From a bacterium A37T11 (GTDB lineage Bacteria; Bacteroidota; Bacteroidia; Sphingobacteriales; Sphingobacteriaceae): 64,000 nucleotides of DNA. The stretch covers positions 1-64,000 of the forward strand of contig FOBR01000001.1 of the NCBI GenBank assembly GCA_900109895.1, in the 5' to 3' direction. Below, piece after piece: positions 25,879-35,332 of this stretch. The first letter of the stretch is position 1, and every line of letters starts with the position of its first letter. Made by a program: the position numbers and the translations under genes. Below the pieces are notes generated by a model that worked only from the letters and a program-made list of their open reading frames with translations, was not told the origin of the DNA and did no database searches.

Positions 25879-27246
25879 TTATGGTTTTATTTCAACACGA
25901 CGGTTTTGTACACGTCCAGCTTCAGTTGAATTTGATGCTATTGGATTGGCTTCACCATTACCATTTACAATCACTTTAGAAGCGTCAACTCCTGAATTAA
26001 CCAGGTAATTCTTTACAGAGTTAGCACGATCTTTAGAAAGTTGCAGGTTATAAGCTTCAGAACCTTCTGCAGAAGCATATCCATCAAGCGTGACATTACC
26101 ACCACTGGCTTTCAAATCTGAGGACAACTTATCCAAGATGGAATATGACTCGGTTTTCAAAACAGAGCTATCAAATTCAAATTGGATATTGGAATAAGAA
26201 CCTAAACTTCCAGTTTGAGCAACTGGTTCAGGGAATTTAATAGGACATCCTGAACCATCAACTTGGGTTCCGGCAGGAGTGTTAGGACATTTATCAAATT
26301 TATCAGATACACCATCACCATCTGAATCTTTACCCAATTCGTCAACAGTTGCTTCCAATGTAGAAACACGTTGCTTCAAAGCTTCAACTTCATTACGTAA
26401 GGTAGGATCTTTTAACTCGTCATACAAGTTGGCAACAGGATTTGACCAAGTAAGATTTTCTTTGTCTTTGCTACCCAATGAGAATTCAAGACCTAAATTA
26501 GTCTGAGAAAATTTGCTGCTTTTAGCTCCGTCAACAATGCCATAAAAATTTTGACCACGGCTGTAATTCATGGTATGTTTCAGATCCAAAGCTACACGAT
26601 CAGAAAGTCTAAACTTAATTCCTACACCTACTGGTATAAAACTTTCTGCAATATTTTTCTTGTCACCATCGTCACCGTAATGTTCTTCGCCGGTATATTT
26701 AGTACCTTCCTGATCAATATCAGTGTAGTTAGTAGGGCTGTAAGCCATATAACCATAACCTACGCTAGCGTAGAAATTTACAGAATTTTGCCTTCTAAGA
26801 AAATCAATAGTTAATAATTGAAAAACTGCATTTAAACTTCCTGCATATTCAATATCCGTTGACGAAGATTTGTAAGGAACGCCAGCAGCTAATCCAGCTC
26901 CAGCCCGGCTATAAACAATTTTGTCATCACCGTCGCCAACACTTGATTTAACTTGTCCACGAAAGGCATTACCCTCAATGCTGAACAAATGAGAAAATTG
27001 TTTTCTCAAAGAGATTCCATAATTGTAAGATGGCTGCCATGGGAATTTATTCGTATTAAAAGGACTAGAACTTCCCGTAATAACACCTGGCAATGTAACA
27101 CCACCAAAAACACCTAAACTCCAAGTTCTGTATTGGCCTCTTCCGCCAAAAATTTTAGCGGGCTCCTGGGCTTGTACTGCCCCGGTTATCCCAAGCGCTG
27201 CTATCATAGAACAAGCAACCGCTTTTTTGATTGTAGAATAGTTCAT
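25879..27246 (-). CDS. OmpA family outer-membrane protein
   Basis: From the ATG at 27246 the protein has 455 residues: a signal peptide ending AVQAQ, an N-terminal barrel (about 30-250), a coiled-coil linker (EVEALKQRVSTLEATVDELG), a thrombospondin-3 calcium repeat (DSDGDGVSDKFDKCPNTPAG), and a C-terminal peptidoglycan-binding OmpA domain (IQFEFDSSVLK, DGYASAEGSEAYN, LSKDRANSVKNYLV, RRVEI). It should anchor the outer membrane to the cell wall and is probably abundant, given its strong promoter and terminator. Confidence 0.95.
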   Translation of the reverse strand: MNYSTIKKAVACSMIAALGITGAVQAQEPAKIFGGRGQYRTWSLGVFGGVTLPGVITGSSSPFNTNKFPWQPSYNYGISLRKQFSHLFSIEGNAFRGQVKSSVGDGDDKIVYSRAGAGLAAGVPYKSSSTDIEYAGSLNAVFQLLTIDFLRRQNSVNFYASVGYGYMAYSPTNYTDIDQEGTKYTGEEHYGDDGDKKNIAESFIPVGVGIKFRLSDRVALDLKHTMNYSRGQNFYGIVDGAKSSKFSQTNLGLEFSLGSKDKENLTWSNPVANLYDELKDPTLRNEVEALKQRVSTLEATVDELGKDSDGDGVSDKFDKCPNTPAGTQVDGSGCPIKFPEPVAQTGSLGSYSNIQFEFDSSVLKTESYSILDKLSSDLKASGGNVTLDGYASAEGSEAYNLQLSKDRANSVKNYLVNSGVDASKVIVNGNGEANPIASNSTEAGRVQNRRVEIKP

Positions 27247-27295
27247 ACTCTGTTTTTTAATAAAGGTTAAAAACAATTTAATTGTGTAATTTTTA

Positions 27296-27325
27296 CAAAA
27301 GTAACTAATAGTTTCATTGATGCAA
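27296..27325 (-). promoter_or_regulatory. promoter of the OmpA gene
   Basis: On the minus strand TTG (27325-27323), 19 bases, then TACTTTTG (27303-27296) match the Bacteroidota consensus. The leader to the ATG at 27246 is about 45 bases. Confidence 0.65.
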
Positions 27326-27658
27326 CATATGCAAATACTATTCCAGTTTTTAATCTGTGCTTTTTTTTCTGGTCATGTAAAAATTTTAATAAGAGCAATG
27401 TACCTAAAAATAAGTCTTAATGACCTTAAAATAAGCCCATAAATCATTACACGAAATGCGATTTGATCCACAAAACATCTATTTAATGACCAAAAAGAAC
27501 GTACAAATTAAATTAAATTTAATAGATATCGTGTGTATTTGAAAGTTTTATATTTTGATAAACTGTCCAGTTTTTTGAGCATTCTGTATCCTATTAAGTG
27601 TTAATAGATGGTTGTGCCATGCTTTATAGAGGTATGGATTAGCTTGGAGTTCTTCAAA
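27326..27658. other. AT-rich intergenic stretch without visible genes
   Basis: Between the ompA promoter and the rhodanese gene I see no coding frame with protein-like sequence, no clear hairpin and no repeat. It may hold further upstream elements of the ompA promoter or a small RNA, but nothing in the bases shows this. Confidence 0.4.
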
Positions 27659-27973
27659 CTAATATACTTCCATATCGGGATCATAAGCATCACGCCACGC
27701 CAATATACCACCCTGCAAATTTGACAGGTTATTATATCCATGCCCTTCTAATAGCATAATGGCTTGGGCACTCCGTTTGCCACTTCGGCAGTGAATAACC
27801 ACGGGTTTGTTCTTGGATATTTTGTCCTTTTCCAGGATAATATTAGCTAATGGAATATTTTCCCCGTTTAAATTCGAGGTATCATATTCAAATTCTTCCC
27901 TAACATCAATTAGCTGAAAGTCCTCCTGACTATCTATTCTGAACTTAAGCTCTTCTACGGTTATCTCTTTCAT
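27659..27973 (-). CDS. rhodanese-like domain protein
   Basis: The 104-residue protein is a single rhodanese domain: FQLIDVREEFEYD at the start, the active-site loop CRSGKRSAQA with the sulphur-carrying cysteine, and GGILAWRDAYD at the end. Such proteins carry sulphane sulphur or act in sulphur relay; the partner is unknown. No signal peptide, so cytoplasmic. Confidence 0.92.
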   Translation of the reverse strand: MKEITVEELKFRIDSQEDFQLIDVREEFEYDTSNLNGENIPLANIILEKDKISKNKPVVIHCRSGKRSAQAIMLLEGHGYNNLSNLQGGILAWRDAYDPDMEVY

Positions 27974-28064
27974 ACGATAATTGTTTATTACGAATATTTG
28001 GGACTAAATTTTAAGTGAGCTGCTATTACTAGGCAGCTCTCTTATTTTGATTTTATAAGAATGG

Positions 28065-29747
28065 TTACACCAACAAACGGATTGGCTCTTCCATTAACGA
28101 TTTAAGCGTTTGAAGGAAGGCAGCACCTGTGGCCCCATCCACTACCCGGTGATCACAGGTGAGTGTCACTTTCATAATATTACCCGGTATAATTGCGCCA
28201 TTCTTGACAATAGGGACTTGTTCGATTCCGCCAATGGCCAAAATACAGGAATCTGGTGGGTTAATGATTGCCGTAAATTCATCAATACCAAACATTCCCA
28301 GGTTAGAAACGGTGAATGTAGAACCTTCCCAGTCAGCAGGCTGTAATTTTTTAGCCTTTGCACGTAGTGCAAAGGCTTTAACCTCTGCAGAAATATGTGC
28401 CAATCCCTTGCCATCTGCAAAACGCACAACTGGAACAAGCAGCCCGTCTTCTACAGCAACTGCGACCCCTATATTTACATGCTCGTTAAACCGGATCTTA
28501 TCCCCTTGCCAAGAAGCATTGACATAGGGATGTTGTTTTAAGGCAACCGCAGCTGCTTTGATTACTAAATCATTAAAAGATACTTTGACAGGAGCTACCT
28601 CATTTATTTTGGAACGTGCCTGAATGGCACTATCCATATTAATTTTGATGGTTAAATAAAAATGGGGGATAAGGAATGACTCAGTTAAACGCTTGCTGAT
28701 CGTTTTTCGCATTTGCGTTACAGGCTTTTCGGTATAGCGCTCTTCGCCGATAAATTGCGGTATACTAATCGATTTTTCCTTAACTGGCGCCGCTGTAGCG
28801 GTAGTTGTTGTACCCTTCGATGAATTTGCAACTACCGGACTAAAGTTTTCTACGTCCTTTTTGACGATCCGGCCGCCTTCGGCACTACCTTTTACCTCGC
28901 TTAAACTAATTCCTTTATCTTTAGCGATCTTACGAGCTAAGGGCGATGCCTTAACGCGCGTATCACTATTGTCAATAGTAGTTGGAGCAGAAACCGACTC
29001 CGAATGATCACTCTTACCTTCCTCCTCTTCGCTTTTCCCGGACTCAACAACTCCGTTATCTTTCTTAACTGAAAGATTTGCAGCTTTTTGTTTCAACAAT
29101 GGCGTGACATCCGTACCCTCTTTACCAACAATCGCAATAATATCATTCACTTTGGCAGCTTGTCCCTTTTCTACCCCTACATATAATAAGGTACCATCGG
29201 CATAAGCTGTGACCTCCATGGTTGCTTTGTCGGTTTCTACATCGGCTATGACGTCATCACTTTTAATTTTATCCCCTACTTTAAAATGCCACTCAGCAAT
29301 TACCCCTTCGGTCATTGTATCACTTAACAAAGGCATGGTAACAACCGTAGCACCCAATGATTCTGGCGTTATCTGCTCACCATTATCCGTTTCGGTAGTT
29401 GTTTCTTTTGGCGAAACCGCCTCTTTAGATGTATTGGTGGTTTCCGTTGCCGCTTGATTTTCTGTCTTCACAACAGCTCCGCTTTCAAGCAAAGATTTAT
29501 AATCCTCCCCTTCTTGGCCCAATACTGCAATGACCGCATCAACCGGAACAGCCTCCCCTTCTTTCGGACCAATATATAATAAGGTGCCTTCTTGATAGGA
29601 CTCAAAATCCATGGTAGCCTTATCTGTTTCTATTTCAGCAACCAGATCTCCTGAATTAACTTTATCGCCTACTTTTTTGTGCCACTTTGCAATAACGCCT
29701 TCGGTCATTGTGTCACTCATTTTAGGCATTTTAACTACTTCAGCCAT
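28065..29747 (-). CDS. pdhC: pyruvate dehydrogenase E2, dihydrolipoamide acetyltransferase
   Basis: E2 transfers the acetyl group from the lipoyl arm to CoA, forming acetyl-CoA. The 560-residue protein has two N-terminal lipoyl domains, each with the lipoylated lysine in ETDKATM (about residues 40-46 and 170-176), linkers rich in Thr, Glu and Ser, a peripheral-subunit-binding domain (SPLARKIAKDKGISL), and a catalytic domain ending with the active-site segment TCDHRVVDGATGAAFL. It follows E1-alpha by 80 bases. E1-beta and E3 are not in the window. Confidence 0.95.
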   Translation of the reverse strand: MAEVVKMPKMSDTMTEGVIAKWHKKVGDKVNSGDLVAEIETDKATMDFESYQEGTLLYIGPKEGEAVPVDAVIAVLGQEGEDYKSLLESGAVVKTENQAATETTNTSKEAVSPKETTTETDNGEQITPESLGATVVTMPLLSDTMTEGVIAEWHFKVGDKIKSDDVIADVETDKATMEVTAYADGTLLYVGVEKGQAAKVNDIIAIVGKEGTDVTPLLKQKAANLSVKKDNGVVESGKSEEEEGKSDHSESVSAPTTIDNSDTRVKASPLARKIAKDKGISLSEVKGSAEGGRIVKKDVENFSPVVANSSKGTTTTATAAPVKEKSISIPQFIGEERYTEKPVTQMRKTISKRLTESFLIPHFYLTIKINMDSAIQARSKINEVAPVKVSFNDLVIKAAAVALKQHPYVNASWQGDKIRFNEHVNIGVAVAVEDGLLVPVVRFADGKGLAHISAEVKAFALRAKAKKLQPADWEGSTFTVSNLGMFGIDEFTAIINPPDSCILAIGGIEQVPIVKNGAIIPGNIMKVTLTCDHRVVDGATGAAFLQTLKSLMEEPIRLLV

Positions 29748-29827
29748 TGTTCTCCTCTGTGTTTCGTTTAAAAACTATCTTCCGTTTTTTGCTTACTCTC
29801 TGTAAAAAATGTATTTCCTGTACCTCT

Positions 29828-30823
29828 TTAATCCAAAATAAATGGATAGTCTTCCTGCACATATACATCTTTGTATAATTCTTCTACATCCGGATAGGGT
29901 GATTCTTCAGCGAACTTCACCGAATCATCGATACGCTGTTTTACATCAGCCTCTACCTCCTCAAACCATTTGTCATCCGCATATTTATTATTGACGATGG
30001 TCGCTTTAACAGCAAGGATTGGATCGCGGTGCTTGTATTCCTCCAACTCTTCTTTGGTACGATACTTAGCAGGGTCAGACATAGAGTGGCCTTTATAGCG
30101 GTAGGTCCGGATCTCCAAGAACGTAGGACCGTCACCTTTACGCGCCCGTTGTACCGCTTCATCCATGGCATTGTGAACCGCGACAACATCCATTCCGTCT
30201 ACGGGAGCAGATGGCATATCAAAACCGAGTCCCATTTTGTAGATATCAATCATATTGGTGGTCCGTGCAACCGATGTTCCCATCGCATATCCATTGTTCT
30301 CGCAAACAAATATCACTGGAAGTTTCCAAAGCATGGCCATATTTAGTGCTTCATTAAAGGCACCCTGCCTTACAGCGCCATCGCCCATATAACACACACA
30401 AACATTATTGTTTCCATTGTATTTTTCAGCGAAAGCAATGCCGGCACCCAATGGGATCTGCCCACCAACGATACCATGCCCACCCATAAATTTGTGTTCC
30501 TTGCTAAAAAAGTGCATAGAACCCCCTTTACCCTTAGAGCAACCCGTAATCTTTCCATACAATTCTGCCATCGCTTCGTTTGGCGTAACGCCCTTTGCAA
30601 TGGCATGCGCATGATCCCGATAAGCGGTAATCATGGAATCTTCCGGCTTTAAAACAGAAATAGCCCCGGCTACCACCGCTTCCTGGCCAATATATAAGTG
30701 ACAAAACCCACGAATCTTTTGCTGACCGTATAGTTGTCCTGCCTTTTCCTCAAACTTACGCAAGAGCAGCATTAGTTTATACCACTCCAAATAGGTTTCT
30801 TTTGTAATCGCTATTGAACTCAT
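29828..30823 (-). CDS. pdhA: pyruvate dehydrogenase E1 component, alpha subunit
   Basis: E1 decarboxylates pyruvate with thiamine diphosphate and passes acetyl to E2. The 331-residue alpha subunit has the thiamine diphosphate motif GDGAVRQGAFNEALNMAM ending in CENN, the phosphorylation-loop-like RYKGHSMSDPAKYRTKEEL, and GQEAVVAGA near the start. It is upstream of the E2 gene. The beta subunit must be elsewhere, as in other Sphingobacteria where pdhB is often unlinked. Confidence 0.96.
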   Translation of the reverse strand: MSSIAITKETYLEWYKLMLLLRKFEEKAGQLYGQQKIRGFCHLYIGQEAVVAGAISVLKPEDSMITAYRDHAHAIAKGVTPNEAMAELYGKITGCSKGKGGSMHFFSKEHKFMGGHGIVGGQIPLGAGIAFAEKYNGNNNVCVCYMGDGAVRQGAFNEALNMAMLWKLPVIFVCENNGYAMGTSVARTTNMIDIYKMGLGFDMPSAPVDGMDVVAVHNAMDEAVQRARKGDGPTFLEIRTYRYKGHSMSDPAKYRTKEELEEYKHRDPILAVKATIVNNKYADDKWFEEVEADVKQRIDDSVKFAEESPYPDVEELYKDVYVQEDYPFILD

Positions 30824-30964
30824 TATGCTGAATAAGTGCTTATATTAAAATTTGGAAGGCAAATCTAATCAATTCCTTTGAGAAATACAGAAACCTGCAC
30901 ACAGATATTTCATTAATCCCAAAATATCCATTTAATTTTGACAGATTTTGTATTTTAGCCGTTT

Positions 30965-31708
30965 ATGCGCAGCAAACTTTATTTTGCCTCTGACTTTCAC
31001 TTGGGGGCTTTGACCCTAGAAAAAAGCCGTGAACGGGAAGACCGGATTGTGCGGTGGCTTGAATTTATCAGTAAGGATGCGGCCGAACTTTACCTCTTAG
31101 GTGACGTATTTGACTTTTGGTTTGAATATGCCAGTGTCGTCCCAAAGGGATACATCCGATTTCTAGGGAAACTTGCTTCTCTTGCCGATGCAGGTGTAAA
31201 GATTACCCTATTTAAAGGTAACCATGATATGTGGATGTTTGGTTACCTAACCGAAGAACTCGGTGCAACCATCATCAGCAATGAACTTATCATACAACAT
31301 GCCGGCAAAAAATTCTACCTGCATCACGGAGATGGGCTGGGGCCCGGCGACCAAAAATATAAAATCCTGAAACGTTTTTTCCGGAGCAAAACTTGCCAAT
31401 GGCTCTTTGCCAGAATCCATCCAAACCTTGGCGTTGGCATAGCCAATCGGTGGTCACGCAAAAGTCGATTGGTCAACGGGGCGCACGACGAGTTTATCAG
31501 TGAAGAAAAAGAATGGCTAGCCCTTCACTCAAAAAAGGTGCTCCAGCAACAGCCCATTGACTACTTTATTTATGGCCATCGGCACCTGCCTCTCGATATC
31601 ACGATCCCTCCCAACAGCCGGTACATTAATCTGGGCGAATGGATCAACTACAACACTTACGCCGTCTTTGATGGTGAGCAACTTCACCTATGCACTTGGA
31701 ACGGTTAA
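30965..31708 (+). CDS. lpxH: UDP-2,3-diacylglucosamine diphosphatase
   Basis: The 247-residue metallophosphoesterase matches LpxH of the lipid A pathway, which makes 2,3-diacylglucosamine 1-phosphate. Metal-binding motifs: SDFHLGALT, LYLLGDVFDFWFEY, LFKGNHDMWMFGYL, LHHGDGLGPGD and YGHRHLP. It is cytoplasmic and membrane-associated. It precedes prfA in the same direction. Confidence 0.88.
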   Translation: MRSKLYFASDFHLGALTLEKSREREDRIVRWLEFISKDAAELYLLGDVFDFWFEYASVVPKGYIRFLGKLASLADAGVKITLFKGNHDMWMFGYLTEELGATIISNELIIQHAGKKFYLHHGDGLGPGDQKYKILKRFFRSKTCQWLFARIHPNLGVGIANRWSRKSRLVNGAHDEFISEEKEWLALHSKKVLQQQPIDYFIYGHRHLPLDITIPPNSRYINLGEWINYNTYAVFDGEQLHLCTWNG

Positions 31709-31735
31709 CAAATGACGGATTAGGTCAAAAATCGT

Positions 31736-31743
31736 TATCTTTG
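31736..31743 (+). promoter_or_regulatory. -7 promoter box of prfA
   Basis: TATCTTTG stands 16 bases before the prfA ATG at 31760. Confidence 0.5.
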
Positions 31744-31759
31744 CAGTCCAGTAATTGTT

Positions 31760-32833
31760 ATGATAGAAAAATTAAAAGCGATTAAGGATCGTTGGGAAGA
31801 AGTAGAGCGAGAACTGAGCAACCCTGACACCATAAACGACATGAAGCGCTTTGCGCGACTCAATAAAGAATATAAAGATCTTGGAAAAATAGTAGATGAG
31901 TACCACATTTACCGGAATATCGTAAGCAATATCGAGACCAATCGGGATATCCTGGCTCACGAGAAGGATCAGGAATTACGGGAAATGGCCAAAGAAGAAC
32001 TGGACCTGCTGCTAGTCCAAAAAGAAGAGCTGGAAGCTAAGGTCCGGCTCATGTTGATCCCCAAAGACCCCGAAGACGAAAAGAATGCCATGCTCGAGAT
32101 CCGCGGAGGTACAGGTGGCGATGAAGCAGCTCTATTTGCCGGCGACCTTTATCGCATGTATACTCGCTTTTTTGAAAAGAAAGGCTGGCGTGCCGAAGTG
32201 ATGGACGTTACTGAGGGTACTGCAGGCGGTTATAAAGAAGTCATTTTAAAAGTATCCGGCGAAGACGTATATGGACAGTTAAAATATGAATCGGGCGTAC
32301 ATCGCGTACAACGGGTACCTGACACAGAAACCCAAGGGCGCGTCCATACTTCCGCCGCTTCTGTAGCCGTACTGCCAGAAGCCGAAGAGCTGGATGTGCA
32401 AATCAATCCTGCCGATGTAGATCTGCAAACATCCCGTTCAGGAGGCGCAGGAGGCCAGAACGTCAACAAAGTGGAAACCAAAGTACAGCTAACTCACCGT
32501 CCCAGCGGTATCGTCGTTGTTTGTCAGGTAGAACGCTCGCAACTTGCCAACCGGGAGCTGGCCATGGAAATGCTTCGTTCTAAATTATATGAACTAGAAC
32601 TTCAGAAAAAAAATGGAGATATTGCCGCCAAACGGAAAACCATGGTATCCACAGGAGATCGTTCTGCCAAAATAAGAACCTATAATTACCCGCAAGGCCG
32701 GGTTACTGAACATCGCATTGGACTTACGATGTATAACTTGACGGCCATTATGGATGGTGATATACAGGACATTATAGATGCCCTACAATTTGCTGAAAAT
32801 GCAGAAAAAATGAAAGAGGGGTCACTCGTTTAA
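31760..32833 (+). CDS. prfA: peptide chain release factor 1
   Basis: RF1 recognises UAA and UAG stop codons and releases the finished chain. The 357-residue protein has the catalytic GGQ in [11 protein letters not shown] and the RF1-type P-x-T codon-reading tripeptide in [15 protein letters not shown], and lacks the RF2 S-P-F. Length is normal. Confidence 0.96.
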   Translation: MIEKLKAIKDRWEEVERELSNPDTINDMKRFARLNKEYKDLGKIVDEYHIYRNIVSNIETNRDILAHEKDQELREMAKEELDLLLVQKEELEAKVRLMLIPKDPEDEKNAMLEIRGGTGGDEAALFAGDLYRMYTRFFEKKGWRAEVMDVTEGTAGGYKEVILKVSGEDVYGQLKYESGVHRVQRVPDTETQGRVHTSAASVAVLPEAEELDVQINPADVDLQTSRSGGAGGQNVNKVETKVQLTHRPSGIVVVCQVERSQLANRELAMEMLRSKLYELELQKKNGDIAAKRKTMVSTGDRSAKIRTYNYPQGRVTEHRIGLTMYNLTAIMDGDIQDIIDALQFAENAEKMKEGSLV

Positions 32834-32850
32834 TTATTTTAAAAAAAATA

Positions 32851-32880
32851 TTTGCAAATAGATAAAAGACGCTATATTTG
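32851..32880 (+). promoter_or_regulatory. promoter of tRNA-Asp
   Basis: TTTG (32851-32854), 18 bases, then TATATTTG (32873-32880) form one of the clearest consensus promoters in the window, 17 bases before the mature tRNA. Confidence 0.75.
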
Positions 32881-32897
32881 CAAACCCAAAAGGGAAC

Positions 32898-32971
32898 GGT
32901 TTGGTAGTTCAGCTGGTTAGAATACATGCCTGTCACGCATGGGGTCGCGGGTTCGAGTCCCGTCCAGACCG
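32898..32971 (+). tRNA. tRNA-Asp (anticodon GTC)
   Basis: The 74-base cloverleaf is complete. The acceptor stem is GGTTTGG with CCAGACC (one G-U pair). The anticodon stem CATGC/GCATG encloses the loop CTGTCAC with GTC at 32932-32934. The T arm is CGGGTTCGAGTCCCG. Discriminator G at 32971. CCA is not encoded (CCG follows), so it is added after transcription. Confidence 0.96.
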
Positions 32972-32978
32972 CCGAAAA

Positions 32979-33014
32979 TAAAAAAACCCGATCTTTGCAG
33001 ATCGGGTTTTTTTT
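32979..33014. terminator. bidirectional hairpin terminator
   Basis: CCCGATCT (32987-32994) pairs with AGATCGGG (32999-33006) across a TTGC loop, flanked by A-run and T-run. It ends the tRNA-Asp transcript rightward and the pentose-phosphate operon leftward. Confidence 0.92.
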
Positions 33015-33039
33015 ATTAACACCGGGGTTTTTTATTTGC

Positions 33040-33762
33040 TTATTTTTTTAATTTTTCTGCACCAGCTTTATCAGTCATCCAAATTACTTCCCCATTCAGC
33101 GGATTAATTAACTGAGCCGGATATAGATTTGTATTTCGTTCCCCTTGCAACACTTCATACAATGCGTGTGCCTTATTAGTACCATATGTTATTACGAAGA
33201 TTTGTTTCGCTTTATTAATCACCGGCGCTGTCAACGTGATCCGATACATCTGCTGCGCATCCAGATAGTAAGCAGATACCCAACTATCCCTTTCCTGCAA
33301 AACGTCAGTCCCTGGAAATAATGAGGCCGTATGACCATCGTCTCCCATCCCTAATAAGATCAGATCAAAGCCTCCCTCCTCACCCAATATATCTTTTAAC
33401 TTTTGTTCATACAATAATGCATATTCTTCAGCTTGTTTATCACGGGCCCACATCGGAAAAATTTGCTTTTTAGGCACAGGAACGTGATTTAATAAGGTTT
33501 CGTAAGCCATTTTGGCATTACTACGCTCATCCTCAAGGGGTACCCAACGTTCATCACCCCAAAATATAAAAGTTTTTTCCCAGGGCACTTGCCCCCGGAA
33601 CGGCGCGGCTGCTAACAATTTATATAGCTGTATCGGAGAAGATCCTCCAGTTAGCGCTACTGTAAACCGCCCCCGGCTATGTACCGCTTCATTAGCTGCC
33701 TCTACAAATCGTTCAGCAGCGTCAAAACTAAGTTTGCCGGCATCTTCAAATATTTTTATCAT
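33040..33762 (-). CDS. pgl: 6-phosphogluconolactonase
   Basis: Pgl hydrolyses 6-phosphogluconolactone, the second step of the oxidative pentose-phosphate pathway. The 240-residue protein has VALTGGSSPIQLYKLLA, FIFWGDERWVPLEDERSNAK and LILLGMGDDGHTASLFPG, all typical of the DevB/Pgl type. It is the last gene of the tkt-rpiB-gnd-zwf-pgl run, eight bases after zwf. Confidence 0.95.
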   Translation of the reverse strand: MIKIFEDAGKLSFDAAERFVEAANEAVHSRGRFTVALTGGSSPIQLYKLLAAAPFRGQVPWEKTFIFWGDERWVPLEDERSNAKMAYETLLNHVPVPKKQIFPMWARDKQAEEYALLYEQKLKDILGEEGGFDLILLGMGDDGHTASLFPGTDVLQERDSWVSAYYLDAQQMYRITLTAPVINKAKQIFVITYGTNKAHALYEVLQGERNTNLYPAQLINPLNGEVIWMTDKAGAEKLKK

Positions 33763-33770
33763 TATCGGGA

Positions 33771-35288
33771 TTATTTGGTTTTTTCCTTAGCATGATGGTT
33801 CAGTGCCCACACATGCCCCTGCCTTGCAATAAGGGCCTCGGCATTTTCAGGACCCCATGATCCAGCAGCATAATTAGGGAAATCAATGGAATCGCGTGAA
33901 CCCCATACTTCCAATATAGGCGTAATGACATCCCAAGCTTCTTCCACCTGATCTGATCGCATAAACAATGTAGCATCTCCCAACATTGCATCCAGCAACA
34001 AGGTTTCATATGCCTCTGGTGTCTGCGTGGAGCAGTTATCATAATTAAACACCATCTCTGCCGGATTAAGATTCATATCCAAGCCCGTTTTTTTCGCCAT
34101 AAAACGCAAGCGAATATCCATTTGGGGCTGTATATTAATCGTTAGCCGGTTAGGCATTAAGGTGTCAGATTGGTTATCGTTGAAGGTAGAATGTGGTACC
34201 GGCCGGAACTGAATCGTAATGGAAGATGTCTTTTCCTGCATGCGTTTTCCAGTACGCAGATAAAAGGGAACACCCTGCCAGCGCCAATTATCCAAATAAA
34301 ACTTAATAGCTACAAAGGTCTCCGTATTACTATTGGCATTCACATCAGGTTCTTCACGATAACCGGGTACTTTTTTACCTTGTATCCATCCGGCATCATA
34401 TTGCCCTCTTACCGCATATCGATGTACTTCTTCGGGTTTTATACGACGTACAGCCCGCATAACATCTACTTTCCGGTTGCGTATTTCTTCTGCTTCAAAA
34501 GAAACAGGGGCCTCCATGGCAACCATACAAAGAATTTGTAGCAGGTGATTTTGGATCATATCCCGTAAAGCCCCCGAACTCTCATAATAATCACCCCGGT
34601 CCTCTACCCCTACTTGTTCTGCTACCGTAATCTGAACATAATCGATATAATTTCGATTCCACAGCGGTTCAAAAAGAGCATTTGCAAACCGAAATGCCAG
34701 GATATTTTGTACGGTTTCTTTTCCCAAATAATGGTCTATACGATAAATTTGTTCTTCCTGAAAAGTGCGCGTCAATAACTGATTTAGCTCAATTGCCGTT
34801 TCCTTATTATGACCAAAGGGTTTTTCAATCACTATACGATCGGTAGATGGATTTGCTGCCAATCCATGATCATGAATATTAACGGTAACAGCTTCGATAA
34901 ACTGAGGTGCCACTGATAAATAGAATAATCTATTAGCACGCGTACCCCATTCCTGGTCAAAGCCATCCAACCTCCCGGCCAATTCCTGATACGAAGCCGG
35001 ATCGTTAATATTTGACCTAAAATAAGTGATATGCTCACTAAATTCAGCCCATTTGTCATTAGCAGGAGCGCCATTTCGAGAAAATTCGGCTACTCCTTCT
35101 TTAAGGCGTTCGCGGTAAGCTGATTCCTCAAGCTCTGTCCTTCCAAGCCCAAAAATTTCATATTTTCCAGGCATCCAACCATCCAGGAACAAGTTATAAA
35201 ATGCGGGTATTAACTTACGCTTCGCCAAATCACCAGTACCACCGAAAATCACTACGATGGTAGGAATGGCTTTTTTATTTGTTTTCAT
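33771..35288 (-). CDS. zwf: glucose-6-phosphate dehydrogenase
   Basis: Zwf oxidises glucose 6-phosphate to the lactone and makes NADPH. The 505-residue protein has the nucleotide motif [15 protein letters not shown], the EKPFGHN segment and the substrate motif RIDHYLGKE. Normal length. It sits between gnd and pgl in the pathway operon. Confidence 0.97.
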   Translation of the reverse strand: MKTNKKAIPTIVVIFGGTGDLAKRKLIPAFYNLFLDGWMPGKYEIFGLGRTELEESAYRERLKEGVAEFSRNGAPANDKWAEFSEHITYFRSNINDPASYQELAGRLDGFDQEWGTRANRLFYLSVAPQFIEAVTVNIHDHGLAANPSTDRIVIEKPFGHNKETAIELNQLLTRTFQEEQIYRIDHYLGKETVQNILAFRFANALFEPLWNRNYIDYVQITVAEQVGVEDRGDYYESSGALRDMIQNHLLQILCMVAMEAPVSFEAEEIRNRKVDVMRAVRRIKPEEVHRYAVRGQYDAGWIQGKKVPGYREEPDVNANSNTETFVAIKFYLDNWRWQGVPFYLRTGKRMQEKTSSITIQFRPVPHSTFNDNQSDTLMPNRLTINIQPQMDIRLRFMAKKTGLDMNLNPAEMVFNYDNCSTQTPEAYETLLLDAMLGDATLFMRSDQVEEAWDVITPILEVWGSRDSIDFPNYAAGSWGPENAEALIARQGHVWALNHHAKEKTK

Positions 35289-35332
35289 ATTTAACCTGCT
35301 TATGCTTATGTAAGCAAAACTTTAATAGTTAA

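Noticed and set aside
28065-30823. A full pyruvate dehydrogenase operon
   Set aside because: Only E1-alpha and E2 are here. No frame matches E1-beta or E3.
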